Assembly (NCBI GenBank): GCA_036272815.1
Contig: DATAYA010000195.1
Location: 1 to 15,218 of the forward strand
DNA: 15,218 bases
Direction of reading: 5' to 3'
From: DATAYA01 sp036272815
Lineage (GTDB): Bacteria; Pseudomonadota; Alphaproteobacteria; Acetobacterales; Acetobacteraceae
Within the stretch, counting starts at the first letter, position 1. Each line of letters begins with the position of its first letter. The position numbers and the translations under genes were made by a program. Positions 1 through 5,945 of the stretch are shown piece by piece. The notes under the pieces were generated by a model. It was given only the letters and a program-made list of their open reading frames with translations. It searched no databases and had not been told where the DNA came from.

Positions 1-638
1 GCCTCGATGATCTCGCCCGGACGCAAATTCGTCTCCACCTCGGGCGCGTCGCCCGGCGCACAGTGCAGGTCGGCAACCGCCATGCGCCGCGCGCCGTCGG
101 ACGATTGCAGCATGATCTCGGCGTCGAGTGCCACCAGCGCCGTCGCCATGTCGCTCGGATAGGTCGCGCTGCAGGCGGCACTGCCGCCGAGGATGGCGTT
201 GATGCGGTTCTCGCCCTCCTGCGCAGGGCAGCCGCTCCCGGGGATGCGCCTGTTGCAGGGCGAGGCCACGTCGCGGAAGTAGAGGCACCGCGTGCGTTGC
301 AGCAGGTTGCCGCCCACCGTCGCGCGGTTGCGGACCTGCGGCGAGGCGGTCTCCGCCAGCGCCTGCGCCAGCACCGGATACCGCGCGCGGATCGTCCTGT
401 CATCGGCGACATCGGCAAGCTTGGCGGCGGCGCCGATGCGTACGCCGCCCTCGTGCTCGCCGACGCCGTGCAGGTCGAGCCCGCCTATGTCGATCAACGC
501 GGCGGGCGCTATGACGGATTCCCGAAGCAGTTGCAGCATGTCCGTCCCGCCGGCGATCAGCATCGCGTCGGGCACGCGTGCGCGCCATGCCAGCGCGTCC
601 GCAAGCGTCGTGGCCGCGGCGTATCCGAAGGGCTGCAT
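1..638 (-). CDS. FAD-binding subunit of a xanthine-dehydrogenase-family molybdenum hydroxylase, PaoB-like (3' end outside window)
   Basis: This is the middle (FAD) subunit of a three-part molybdenum hydroxylase. It passes electrons from the 2Fe-2S subunit to FAD. The 212 visible residues show the FAD pyrophosphate-binding loop LIAGGTDML (about 27-35) and TVGGNLLQ (about 107-114). They also show a four-cysteine insertion: C118, C128, C137 (in PGSGC) and C156. In the family this insertion binds a 4Fe-4S cluster and is typical of PaoB/YagS aldehyde oxidoreductases and 4-hydroxybenzoyl-CoA-reductase-like enzymes rather than classic xanthine dehydrogenase. The ATG lies four bases after the stop of the 2Fe-2S gene, so the two are co-translated. 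The C-terminus and the expected Mo-cofactor subunit are beyond the left edge. The family is certain. The substrate is unknown; an aldehyde or N-heterocycle is likely. Confidence 0.93.
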   Translation of the reverse strand, partial: MQPFGYAAATTLADALAWRARVPDAMLIAGGTDMLQLLRESVIAPAALIDIGGLDLHGVGEHEGGVRIGAAAKLADVADDRTIRARYPVLAQALAETASPQVRNRATVGGNLLQRTRCLYFRDVASPCNRRIPGSGCPAQEGENRINAILGGSAACSATYPSDMATALVALDAEIMLQSSDGARRMAVADLHCAPGDAPEVETNLRPGEIIE

Positions 639-642
639 CGGG

Positions 643-1161
643 TCAGGCCTCCTCGCCCGCGTCGGCCACTTCGCGGTCGGCCACTTCGCGGATGGCAGCG
701 ACGATGTTGGCATAAGCACCGCATCGGCAGATGTTGCCGCTCATCTGCTCACGGATCGCGTCATCGGAGATGGCACGCCCTTCGGCGAGCAGTCCGACCG
801 CAGACATGATCTGCCCGGGCGTGCAGTAGCCGCACTGGAACCCGTCATGCGCGATGAAGGCCTGCTGCATCGGATGCAGCTCGCCGTTGCGGGCGAGCCC
901 CTCGATGGTCTCGATCGCGTGTCCCTGCGCCGAGACCGCAAGCACGAGACAGGCGTTCACCCGCCGCCCGTCCAGCAGGACGGTGCAGGCGCCGCACTGC
1001 CCCAGCGCGCATCCCTTCTTGGTCCCGGTCAGATGCAGCCCGTCACGCAGCGCGTCGAGCAGGGTCACGCGCGCGTCGAGGTGCAGCGAGTGCTCCGCGC
1101 CGTTGATCGAGAGCGAGATGTCGAAGCTGCCGCGAAGCAGCGCCGCCCCTTCGCGATCCAT
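643..1161 (-). CDS. 2Fe-2S subunit of a xanthine-dehydrogenase-family molybdenum hydroxylase
   Basis: This is the small electron-transfer subunit (172 residues) with two 2Fe-2S clusters. The plant-ferredoxin-type cluster ligands are C51, C56, C59 and C71 (GCALGQCGACT). The C-terminal cluster ligands are C110, C113, C145 and C147 (QCGYCTPGQ and ICRCGAY). All eight are present. The start is placed at the ATG after a GGGGAGG site; it follows the TGA of the upstream 66-residue gene by one base. The N-terminus begins directly with the ferredoxin fold and has no twin-arginine signal, unlike E. coli PaoA, so this enzyme is probably cytoplasmic. The C-terminus carries the duplicated pentapeptide REVAD, encoded by a perfect 15-bp tandem repeat. 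Confidence 0.95.
   Translation of the reverse strand: MDREGAALLRGSFDISLSINGAEHSLHLDARVTLLDALRDGLHLTGTKKGCALGQCGACTVLLDGRRVNACLVLAVSAQGHAIETIEGLARNGELHPMQQAFIAHDGFQCGYCTPGQIMSAVGLLAEGRAISDDAIREQMSGNICRCGAYANIVAAIREVADREVADAGEEA
661..690. repeat. 15-bp perfect tandem duplication inside the 2Fe-2S subunit gene
   Basis: The unit gtcggccacttcgcg occurs twice back to back (661-675 and 676-690). Because 15 is divisible by three, the duplication stays in frame and adds one extra REVAD pentapeptide to the C-terminal tail, downstream of the last cluster cysteine. It probably arose by recent replication slippage and is likely neutral. Confidence 0.9.
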
Positions 1162-1162
1162 G

Positions 1163-1363
1163 TCACCGAGCCTCCCCGCGCAGGGTATCGGGGGATGCTT
1201 CCGCCAGCACGTCGGCGACGGCGCCCGGGTCGATGCGGTCCGCCTCGGCGAACAGGCGATCGGCCGCCTCAGCGTCGCCGATGCGGCGCGCGGCCAGGGC
1301 CTGCTCCGCCAGCCGGCGCGCCTGCAACCGGCGTCCGGAATGCGGGGATGAGATATCCGACAT
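1163..1363 (-). CDS. Small hypothetical protein, 66 residues, helical/TPR-like
   Basis: I do not recognise a named family. The product is charged and alanine-rich. It has a central segment (about 17-55, including LAEQALAARRIGDAEAAD and LFAEADRIDP) whose spacing resembles a single TPR-type helix-turn-helix, with no membrane segment or signal peptide. Reality as a gene is supported by a near-perfect AGGAGGT Shine-Dalgarno five bases before the ATG, and by a stop one base before the start of the 2Fe-2S subunit, so it heads the molybdenum hydroxylase operon. It could be an assembly or regulatory partner of that enzyme or an unrelated leader protein. The role is inferred only from position. Confidence 0.7.
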   Translation of the reverse strand: MSDISSPHSGRRLQARRLAEQALAARRIGDAEAADRLFAEADRIDPGAVADVLAEASPDTLRGEAR

Positions 1364-1368
1364 CCCAG

Positions 1369-1375
1369 ACCTCCT
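1369..1375 (-). promoter_or_regulatory. Strong Shine-Dalgarno of the 66-residue gene
   Basis: The minus strand reads AGGAGGT, complementary to the 16S rRNA tail, with a five-base spacer to the ATG at 1363. It fixes the start of the small gene. It also suggests that translation of the molybdenum hydroxylase operon is initiated independently of the antiporter operon upstream. Confidence 0.75.
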
Positions 1376-1423
1376 CGGGAAGGGTGCAGCCGGACAACGG
1401 CGCGTCCTGCGTCGGGTTGCCGG

Positions 1424-3178
1424 TCAGCGCAGCGCAAATCCCGCGGCGAGCACAGCCAGGCCGGCGACGACCCAGGCGACGTAATCTCCCACGATGCCGC
1501 TATGGATACGCAGCAGCAGTCCCGAGACCGGCCAGGAAGCTGTCTCCAGCACGGCGCGCAAGCCATGCGGCGCCCGATGGCGCAGCAGCGCAAACGCCGC
1601 GAAGCCGCACGCGATCGCGAGCGACGTCCAGGCGCCGACATCGGCCGTCGGCGGCAGATGCGGGATCGTCGCCGTGCCTCCCGACGCAAGCAGGAACCCG
1701 CCCGCGGCAATGGCGGCCCATCGCGCAGCCCAATGCGCCGGCACCAGTGCCAGGCCGAGCATCACCAGCAGCGGCGCGAACATCAGCCAGAGCGGCCGCT
1801 GCGCCGGCTCGCGCTCCTCCTCCGTCGGGCCATCCCGCTCCACGCCCGGATGGGCACCGAGCCCGGCGAACACGCGGCCGGCGAGGCGCAGCACCGCTGC
1901 ACCGGTCAGCCCGGTCCCGACCGCGAGCGCCGTCCGCAATATCTCGTGATGCGCTTGCGCGTCGTCGATCAGCGACGCGCCGGCATCCATCACGCCGAGC
2001 GGCGCGCCGCCGAGCAGCAGGCCGCCGATCGCGCAGGCGAGACCGACCGGCCAGATCGCCCGCCCGGCGCCGCGCAGCCGTATCTCGTCGACGCCGCCGA
2101 GCAGCGCCAGCATGATGCCCGCGACCATGAACAGCGCGCCTTTCACCAGCCCCTGCCCGATCAGATAGGCAAGCGATCCCGCGATGCCGGACGCCGAGAG
2201 CGAGGCGATCCCGACGACCAGAACGCCCATATGCGCGATCGTGGAAAACGCCAGCAGCCGCTTGACGTGGCGTTGCAGGATGCACATCACCCCGCCGACG
2301 ACCGCCGTGAGCGCACCGAGATCGACCAGCATTCCGTGCGCCACGCCCTGCACCGCAGGCGACGCCGCGAACACCGCGAACAGCAGGCGCGCGAGCCCGA
2401 ACAGGCCGAGCGGCACCATGATCGACGAAAAGATCACCGAGACCGGGCTCGGCGCCACCGCGTGCGCGTCCGCCAGCCAGAAATGCAGCGGCACGATCGC
2501 CCCCTTGATGAGCATCGCCATCGCGATGAGGCAGAACGCCGCAAGCACCACAGGATCGTCGCCCGCCGGTGCCACACCGCGCGCGAGTGCGGCGAAATCG
2601 AGCGCGCCGACGCGCGCGTAGATCAGGCCGGTGCCACCCAGCATGAAGAAGCTGCCCAGGGTGTTCACGACGGTGAAGCCGAGTGCGCCTTCCAGCGCCG
2701 AGATGTTGAGGGCATAGGCGGTGAGCGCAAAGGCGGCGACGCTCATAAGCTCGAACCACACAAAGAGGTTGAACAGATCGTGGGTGAGCGAGAACCCCTC
2801 GATCGCGCCGAGAAATACCAGGGCAAGAACATGGAACCGGGTGCCGGTATCGGCGAAGAAGCCCCAGGCAAAGACGAAGGTGAGCGCGAACAGCAGCGCC
2901 GCAAACGCCGCGACCGCCGCACCGACCGGATCGACCACGAAGCCGACGCCCAGCACCTGCGCCCCGTGCGGAACCCAGCCACCGAACCAGTAGGCGATCG
3001 GCGCGGCCACGCTGCCGCGCGCAAGCAGTGCCGCGATCACCATCACCGCCGCAGCAGTCGCGATCGCGACCAGATCGGGCAGGCGTCGATGCAGCCGGCC
3101 CGCCAGCGTCAGCAGCAATGCCGCGACGGCAATCGGCAGGACCGCGGGCAACGGCACAAGGGAATGCAACGCGATCAC
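1424..3178 (-). CDS. mnhD: Cation/proton antiporter subunit MnhD/MbhH-like (NuoN/M-type membrane protein)
   Basis: This is a proton-translocating polytopic membrane protein of the complex I antiporter-like family (Proton_antipo_M), 584 residues from a GTG start. The family's key charged residues are visible: E143 in NLFVWFELMS, K225 in LIKGAIVPLHFWLADAH, H239 in the same block (ADAHAVAPSPVS), H316 in IAHMGV, and K346 in GLVKGALF. These line the ion channel in homologues. A hydrophilic insert rich in Glu and Arg (around GPTEEEREPAQR) lies in the C-terminal third. The GTG overlaps the TGA of mnhC by four bases (GTGA). It is the last membrane gene of the operon and the only large NuoM-like subunit present; no MrpA-type NuoL domain is encoded in the window. 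Confidence 0.93.
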   Translation of the reverse strand: MIALHSLVPLPAVLPIAVAALLLTLAGRLHRRLPDLVAIATAAAVMVIAALLARGSVAAPIAYWFGGWVPHGAQVLGVGFVVDPVGAAVAAFAALLFALTFVFAWGFFADTGTRFHVLALVFLGAIEGFSLTHDLFNLFVWFELMSVAAFALTAYALNISALEGALGFTVVNTLGSFFMLGGTGLIYARVGALDFAALARGVAPAGDDPVVLAAFCLIAMAMLIKGAIVPLHFWLADAHAVAPSPVSVIFSSIMVPLGLFGLARLLFAVFAASPAVQGVAHGMLVDLGALTAVVGGVMCILQRHVKRLLAFSTIAHMGVLVVGIASLSASGIAGSLAYLIGQGLVKGALFMVAGIMLALLGGVDEIRLRGAGRAIWPVGLACAIGGLLLGGAPLGVMDAGASLIDDAQAHHEILRTALAVGTGLTGAAVLRLAGRVFAGLGAHPGVERDGPTEEEREPAQRPLWLMFAPLLVMLGLALVPAHWAARWAAIAAGGFLLASGGTATIPHLPPTADVGAWTSLAIACGFAAFALLRHRAPHGLRAVLETASWPVSGLLLRIHSGIVGDYVAWVVAGLAVLAAGFALR

Positions 3179-3519
3179 GGCCGCAGCGGCCGCAGCGCCT
3201 CCGGGTCGAGGGTATTCTTTCGCCGGCAGATCTGCAGTGCGATCGCAAGCAGCAACGCCGTGACCGCCGCGCCCACCACCACGTCGGTGAGCACGAGAGC
3301 CTGCACGACCGGGTCCACGGCAATGGTGCCCGGCGGCTTGTCGTAGAAGATGGGCGCCGCCGCGCCGGCACGGAAGCCGACGGAGAGCAGCACGACATAG
3401 GTGCTCGACTGCACCACCGAGAGGCAGCCGATGAGGTGGACGACGTGCCGGCTGGTCACGATGCCGAAAATTCCGACCGCGGCGAGCCAGGCCGCGATGA
3501 TCCAGGGCAGCAGGTTCAC
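3175..3519 (-). CDS. mnhC: Cation/proton antiporter subunit MnhC/MbhG-like (NuoK-type)
   Basis: This is a small NuoK-like membrane subunit of 114 residues with three predicted membrane helices. The family hallmarks are HLIGCLSVVQSSTYVVLLSVG in the second helix and the signature DPVVQALVLTDVVVG before the third helix, which matches the DPxxQALxLTxIVI pattern of MnhC/MrpC. The C-terminus is a short charged tail (RRKNTLDPEALRP). The start is the GTG that overlaps the preceding stop as GTGA; its own stop overlaps the next gene the same way, so both neighbours are translationally coupled. It is expected to act with the NuoM-like subunit in ion transport. Confidence 0.92.
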   Translation of the reverse strand: MNLLPWIIAAWLAAVGIFGIVTSRHVVHLIGCLSVVQSSTYVVLLSVGFRAGAAAPIFYDKPPGTIAVDPVVQALVLTDVVVGAAVTALLLAIALQICRRKNTLDPEALRPLRP

Positions 3520-4268
3520 TCCGTCTCGCCTTGCAAACCCGCCGTCTCCTTCAGGAACTCGACGAACAGCGTCAGGAAGCCGGCGACCACCGCAAGCGCC
3601 ACCGCCGCGTTCAGCACCTGCATCAGGCCGCCCGACAGCATCGATTTCAGCGCGCCCCTTGGCAGCACGTTCTGCAGGAAGGCGCCGCCGGCGAGCATGG
3701 TGCCGAGGCCGGCGGCCGCGTACGCGGCAACGCCCATCCCCTCGCACGCATCCACCCATCCCGTGCGCACCAGCCGCCCCCATGCAAGATGCCCGTCGCC
3801 GAGAAACACCCAGAGCAGCGCCGTCGCCATGACGAGGCCGCCCTGGAAGCCGCCGCCCGGCGTCACCATGGCGTGAAGCGCGACGTAGAGGCCGAACAGG
3901 AAGGTGAAGGGTGCTGCAATCCGGCTTGCGAGCACGATCGCCTCGCTCCGCCCCCCGTGCGGCCGTGGCGGTCCGAGCCGGTCGCGCTCGCCTCCCTCGC
4001 GCTGCCCGCGCAGCAGCACGGCGGTGCCGGTCACGGCCGCGAGCAGCATCGTCTCCTCGCCCAGCGTGTCGACGCCGCGATAGTCGAAATTGACCGCGCT
4101 CACCATGTTCGTCACATGCCGCTGCTTCGGTGCCGCGGCGTTGATCGCATCGCCGTACGGCAAGGCGTGGTGACCGAAACGCGGCAGCGCCTGCATCGTG
4201 CGCCACGCCGGGACCGCGAGCACCGCAAATGATCCGGCCAACAGGACGACGCGCAAGCGCGGGCTCAT
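3516..4268 (-). CDS. mnhB: MbhE-MnhB fusion subunit of a cation/proton antiporter
   Basis: This product of 250 residues joins two pieces that are separate genes in archaeal mbh operons. The N-terminal part (about 1-90) has one membrane helix and the conserved block TNMVSAVNFDYRGVDTLGEE (about 53-72). That block is found in MbhE and at the far C-terminus of MrpA. The second part (about 108-250) is an MnhB domain with four predicted helices and the signature HAMVTPGGGFQGG (about 132-144). A charged linker (about 88-107) separates them. The ATG overlaps the upstream stop as ATGA and the gene ends in a GTGA overlap with mnhC. The domain assignment is firm. Calling it a fusion rather than a naturally joined form follows from comparison with the archaeal gene order. 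Confidence 0.92.
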   Translation of the reverse strand: MSPRLRVVLLAGSFAVLAVPAWRTMQALPRFGHHALPYGDAINAAAPKQRHVTNMVSAVNFDYRGVDTLGEETMLLAAVTGTAVLLRGQREGGERDRLGPPRPHGGRSEAIVLASRIAAPFTFLFGLYVALHAMVTPGGGFQGGLVMATALLWVFLGDGHLAWGRLVRTGWVDACEGMGVAAYAAAGLGTMLAGGAFLQNVLPRGALKSMLSGGLMQVLNAAVALAVVAGFLTLFVEFLKETAGLQGETE

Positions 4269-4510
4269 CGGTCCTGCGAGCGGGCGCGCGCGCTCGCCAA
4301 GGTGACCAGGAACAGCAGCGGCAGCGCCGCCCCCCCGACGACGATTTCGGAATAGGCGACGTCCGGCGCCCGCAGTGCCAGGAACAGCAGCGCGAGGACG
4401 ACGCCGTTGGCCGAGATCGCCATCACCTGTCGCCGCGGATCGCGGATCAGCGCCACGCAGCCGCCTCCCGCCGCCGCAAGCACATAGAGCAGACCGAGCA
4501 GGATCGTCAT
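4265..4510 (-). CDS. DUF4040/MbhD-like antiporter subunit (equivalent to part of the MrpA C-terminus)
   Basis: An 81-residue protein with about three membrane helices matches the MbhD (DUF4040) domain that follows the NuoL-like region in MrpA. The characteristic block is AISANGVVLALLFLALRAPD followed by VAYSEIVVGGAALPLLFLV. It includes the conserved acidic residues D50 and E55, which are buried in the homologous subunits. The ATG overlaps the mnhG stop (ATGA), and the gene ends in another ATGA overlap. In ordinary Mrp systems this domain is part of MrpA; here it is free-standing as in Mbh operons. Confidence 0.9.
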   Translation of the reverse strand: MTILLGLLYVLAAAGGGCVALIRDPRRQVMAISANGVVLALLFLALRAPDVAYSEIVVGGAALPLLFLVTLASARARSQDR

Positions 4511-4815
4511 CGTTCTACGTCCCGGGGCTCGACATCCCAGTCGCCGCCGAGATCAAGCGCGCGACCGATCGCGTGCAGACTGACCGCCCCGCCACCGAGC
4601 AGGATCGCGAGCAGCACCAGAGCTTTGAACGAAACGGTGGCGATCCCCTCGCCCACCAGCACGGCGAGACCCAGCAGCACGCCGCACGCGACACCGAGAA
4701 AGGCGAGCGCGTGCAGCGCATCGGGCGCGGCGCGGAGGCGGAGGAGTGCCAGCACGGCGACGAGCGCGCAGCCGACGAGACCTGCGAGCAGCGCGTCCGC
4801 GACCATCGCGATCAT
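4507..4815 (-). CDS. mnhG: Cation/proton antiporter subunit MnhG/MbhC-like
   Basis: A 102-residue protein with three predicted membrane helices. MnhG family features are the LRLRAAPDALHALAFLG segment after helix one (corresponding to the R-x-P-D...RLHA motif) and the SFKALVLLAILL helix followed by SLHAIGRA. The C-terminal tail is acidic and soluble (GGDWDVEPRDVER). The start is taken at MIAMVADALL because its ATG overlaps the mnhF stop as ATGA. The open frame continues upstream, but that would overlap mnhF extensively. Confidence 0.88.
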   Translation of the reverse strand: MIAMVADALLAGLVGCALVAVLALLRLRAAPDALHALAFLGVACGVLLGLAVLVGEGIATVSFKALVLLAILLGGGAVSLHAIGRALDLGGDWDVEPRDVER

Positions 4816-5063
4816 AGCCAGCGCGCGACGAAATAGGCGAACACCAGCGCCCCTGGCAGACCGGTGAGCGCCAGTGCAAGCGGCAGATCGACGAAGGATG
4901 GCTGGCCGAAGCCGAGCGCGAGTGCGAACAGCGCGAGGGCTCCGACGATGGACGCAGCCTGCATCGCCACCAATGCACGGCCGAGGCGCGCCCGCACCAG
5001 GACCACGCCCGGCGCCACCAGACATGCGGCAAGCCCGGTGCCGCAGGCGGTCCAGGCGATCAC
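4812..5063 (-). CDS. mnhF: Cation/proton antiporter subunit MnhF/MbhB-like
   Basis: An 83-residue, three-helix membrane protein. The family resemblance is clearest in the C-terminal half (PSFVDLPLALALTGLPGAL then VFAYFVARWL), which corresponds to the DVALVLALLGFLGTVAxARFL region of MnhF. The start is placed at the GTG at 5063 (VIAWTACGTG). A 14-bp tandem duplication at this spot leaves an identical GTGATCGCC 14 bases upstream; that upstream copy hits a stop after five codons and so cannot be the start. The gene therefore begins ten bases after the mnhE stop instead of overlapping it. Confidence 0.85.
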   Translation of the reverse strand: MIAWTACGTGLAACLVAPGVVLVRARLGRALVAMQAASIVGALALFALALGFGQPSFVDLPLALALTGLPGALVFAYFVARWL

Positions 5064-5082
5064 AGCGGGGCGATCACAGCGG
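5055..5082. repeat. 14-bp perfect tandem duplication at the mnhE/mnhF junction
   Basis: The unit ggcgatcacagcgg occurs at 5055-5068 and again at 5069-5082. On the minus strand each copy contains GTGATCGCC, a GTGA stop/start overlap. MnhE stops in the upstream copy and MnhF starts in the downstream copy, so the ancestral junction was probably one four-base GTGA overlap that has been duplicated. Confidence 0.9.
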
Positions 5083-5541
5083 CCAGCGCCGGTTCGAGGC
5101 CGACGGCCGTGGCAGCAGCCGGTGCAGGCGGAGCCCGTCGTCTTCGACTGCAAGCGCGTACCCGTTCGGCGTCAGCGAGGCGGCCAGAACCACCAACGCA
5201 CGCCGCCCGCGCGCCAGCGTCTCGTCGCCGCCGGCCTCGAACGGTTGCAACGTGAACACGCCGGCGACCGGCCGCGCGACATCCGCACGCAGCAGGGCTC
5301 CGCCGACCGCGATCGTGTCGGAGAGAAGCGAGCGGACGACACGCGGCACGATCCGCAACCAGGCCGCCCTGACCCGGAAACGCTCGCGCTGCACGCTCCT
5401 GCTCACGCCTGCGAGAGCAAGCGTCGCCGTCGCCACGGCCGCCGCGGCCACACATTCGATCACCGCCGCGCTGCCTGCGAGCGCGAGATAGAGCACTGCG
5501 CAAAGCAGCCACGCGCCGGCGGCGGCCGCGAGGTGCCGCAT
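5074..5541 (-). CDS. mnhE: Cation/proton antiporter subunit MnhE/MbhA-like
   Basis: A 155-residue protein. Two hydrophobic helices at the N-terminus (about 5-50) are followed by a soluble domain. The order fits MnhE: the LLSDTIAVGGALLRADVARP segment, an LQPFEAG block, then ALVVLAASLTPNGYALAVED and DGLRLHRL. These correspond to the conserved LANSITLTPGT...DGDxLxVHxL region, here with ASLTPNG in place of the usual TLTPGT. The ATG shares one base with the stop of the preceding small gene (TGATG). It is the first membrane subunit of the operon, as mbhA is in archaeal mbh clusters. Confidence 0.88.
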   Translation of the reverse strand: MRHLAAAAGAWLLCAVLYLALAGSAAVIECVAAAAVATATLALAGVSRSVQRERFRVRAAWLRIVPRVVRSLLSDTIAVGGALLRADVARPVAGVFTLQPFEAGGDETLARGRRALVVLAASLTPNGYALAVEDDGLRLHRLLPRPSASNRRWPL

Positions 5542-5744
5542 CAGGACCTTGCGGGCGGCTGCGGCGGCGGGACACGCCGGACCGGCTCCGGCCCGGTGGG
5601 CGCGTTCGGCGGCGGATCGCGGTTCTCGTCGGCCTGCGGTTCGGGTGGCGTGCGGCGGATCGTCCCTGCGGGCAGGTCTGCGCGCTGCCCGGGAAGCTGT
5701 CCCCGCTCCACAGCCTCCGGCGGCGACCTGCGCTCAGCCGGCAT
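5541..5744 (-). CDS. Small proline-rich hypothetical protein leading the antiporter operon
   Basis: I do not recognise a family. From the ATG at 5744 the product is 67 residues, highly polar, rich in Pro, Arg and Glu (for example PPEPQADENRDPPPNAP and PPPQPPARS), with no membrane helix; it is likely disordered and cytoplasmic. This start is chosen because AGGAGGGG lies just upstream (5748-5755). The frame is open further upstream to an ATG at 5831, but that lies inside the promoter region. The stop overlaps the mnhE start as TGATG, which supports real translation. Confidence 0.6.
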   Translation of the reverse strand: MPAERRSPPEAVERGQLPGQRADLPAGTIRRTPPEPQADENRDPPPNAPTGPEPVRRVPPPQPPARS

Positions 5745-5773
5745 GAACCCCTCCTGCCCGCTCATGCATCGGA

Positions 5774-5798
5774 GACGTTCCAGCATCAGGCGAGTTCC
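5774..5798 (-). promoter_or_regulatory. Possible EcfG-type promoter of the antiporter operon (one mismatch)
   Basis: On the minus strand GGAAC (5798-5794), a 16-base spacer and CGTC (5777-5774) differ from the EcfG consensus GGAAC-N16/17-CGTT by a single base in the -10 element. It lies about 30 bases before the start codon at 5744, which leaves room for a short leader with the AGGAGGGG site. It is weaker than the divergent match at 5847-5871 and could be chance. Confidence 0.4.
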
Positions 5799-5846
5799 CG
5801 CCGCGCTCGCATCCTCATGCGCATCCAACAATCGATCATCGGTTTG

Positions 5847-5871
5847 GGAACATCTTCTTTCGATGCTCGTT
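5847..5871 (+). promoter_or_regulatory. EcfG (general stress sigma factor) promoter of the glycan operon
   Basis: GGAAC at 5847-5851 and CGTT at 5868-5871 are separated by exactly 16 bases. This is a full match to the alphaproteobacterial EcfG/SigT consensus. It sits in a relatively AT-rich stretch of an otherwise very GC-rich window. Transcription would start roughly at 5878, giving a leader of about 65 bases before the GTG at 5946. It implies control by the PhyR-NepR-EcfG general stress response. Confidence 0.72.
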
Positions 5872-5945
5872 CAATGGGCGCGAGACACGCAGATCATAAC
5901 ACTTGCCTTGATGATCCGGAACGCGAGGGTGGAGGGAGCAGTTTT

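Noticed and set aside
1390..1423. Imperfect hairpin just after the mnhD stop (CCGG-x-CAAC with GTTGCCGG)
   Set aside because: The stem is short with a bulge, the loop is long and there is no T-run, so I cannot call it a terminator.
1502..3346. Very long open frame on the plus strand opposite mnhD and mnhC
   Set aside because: Its translation is Arg/Gln/His-rich low-complexity sequence typical of the antisense of GC-rich membrane genes. The minus strand encodes well-conserved antiporter subunits.
5064..5077. GTG at 5077 as an mnhF start overlapping the mnhE stop
   Set aside because: Because of the 14-bp duplication this frame ends after five codons; only the GTG at 5063 reads into mnhF.
5817..5945. 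N-terminal extension of the first epimerase to the ATG at 5817
   Set aside because: It covers the EcfG promoter, has no ribosome binding site, and the extra residues do not fit the epimerase family, which begins right at the Rossmann strand.
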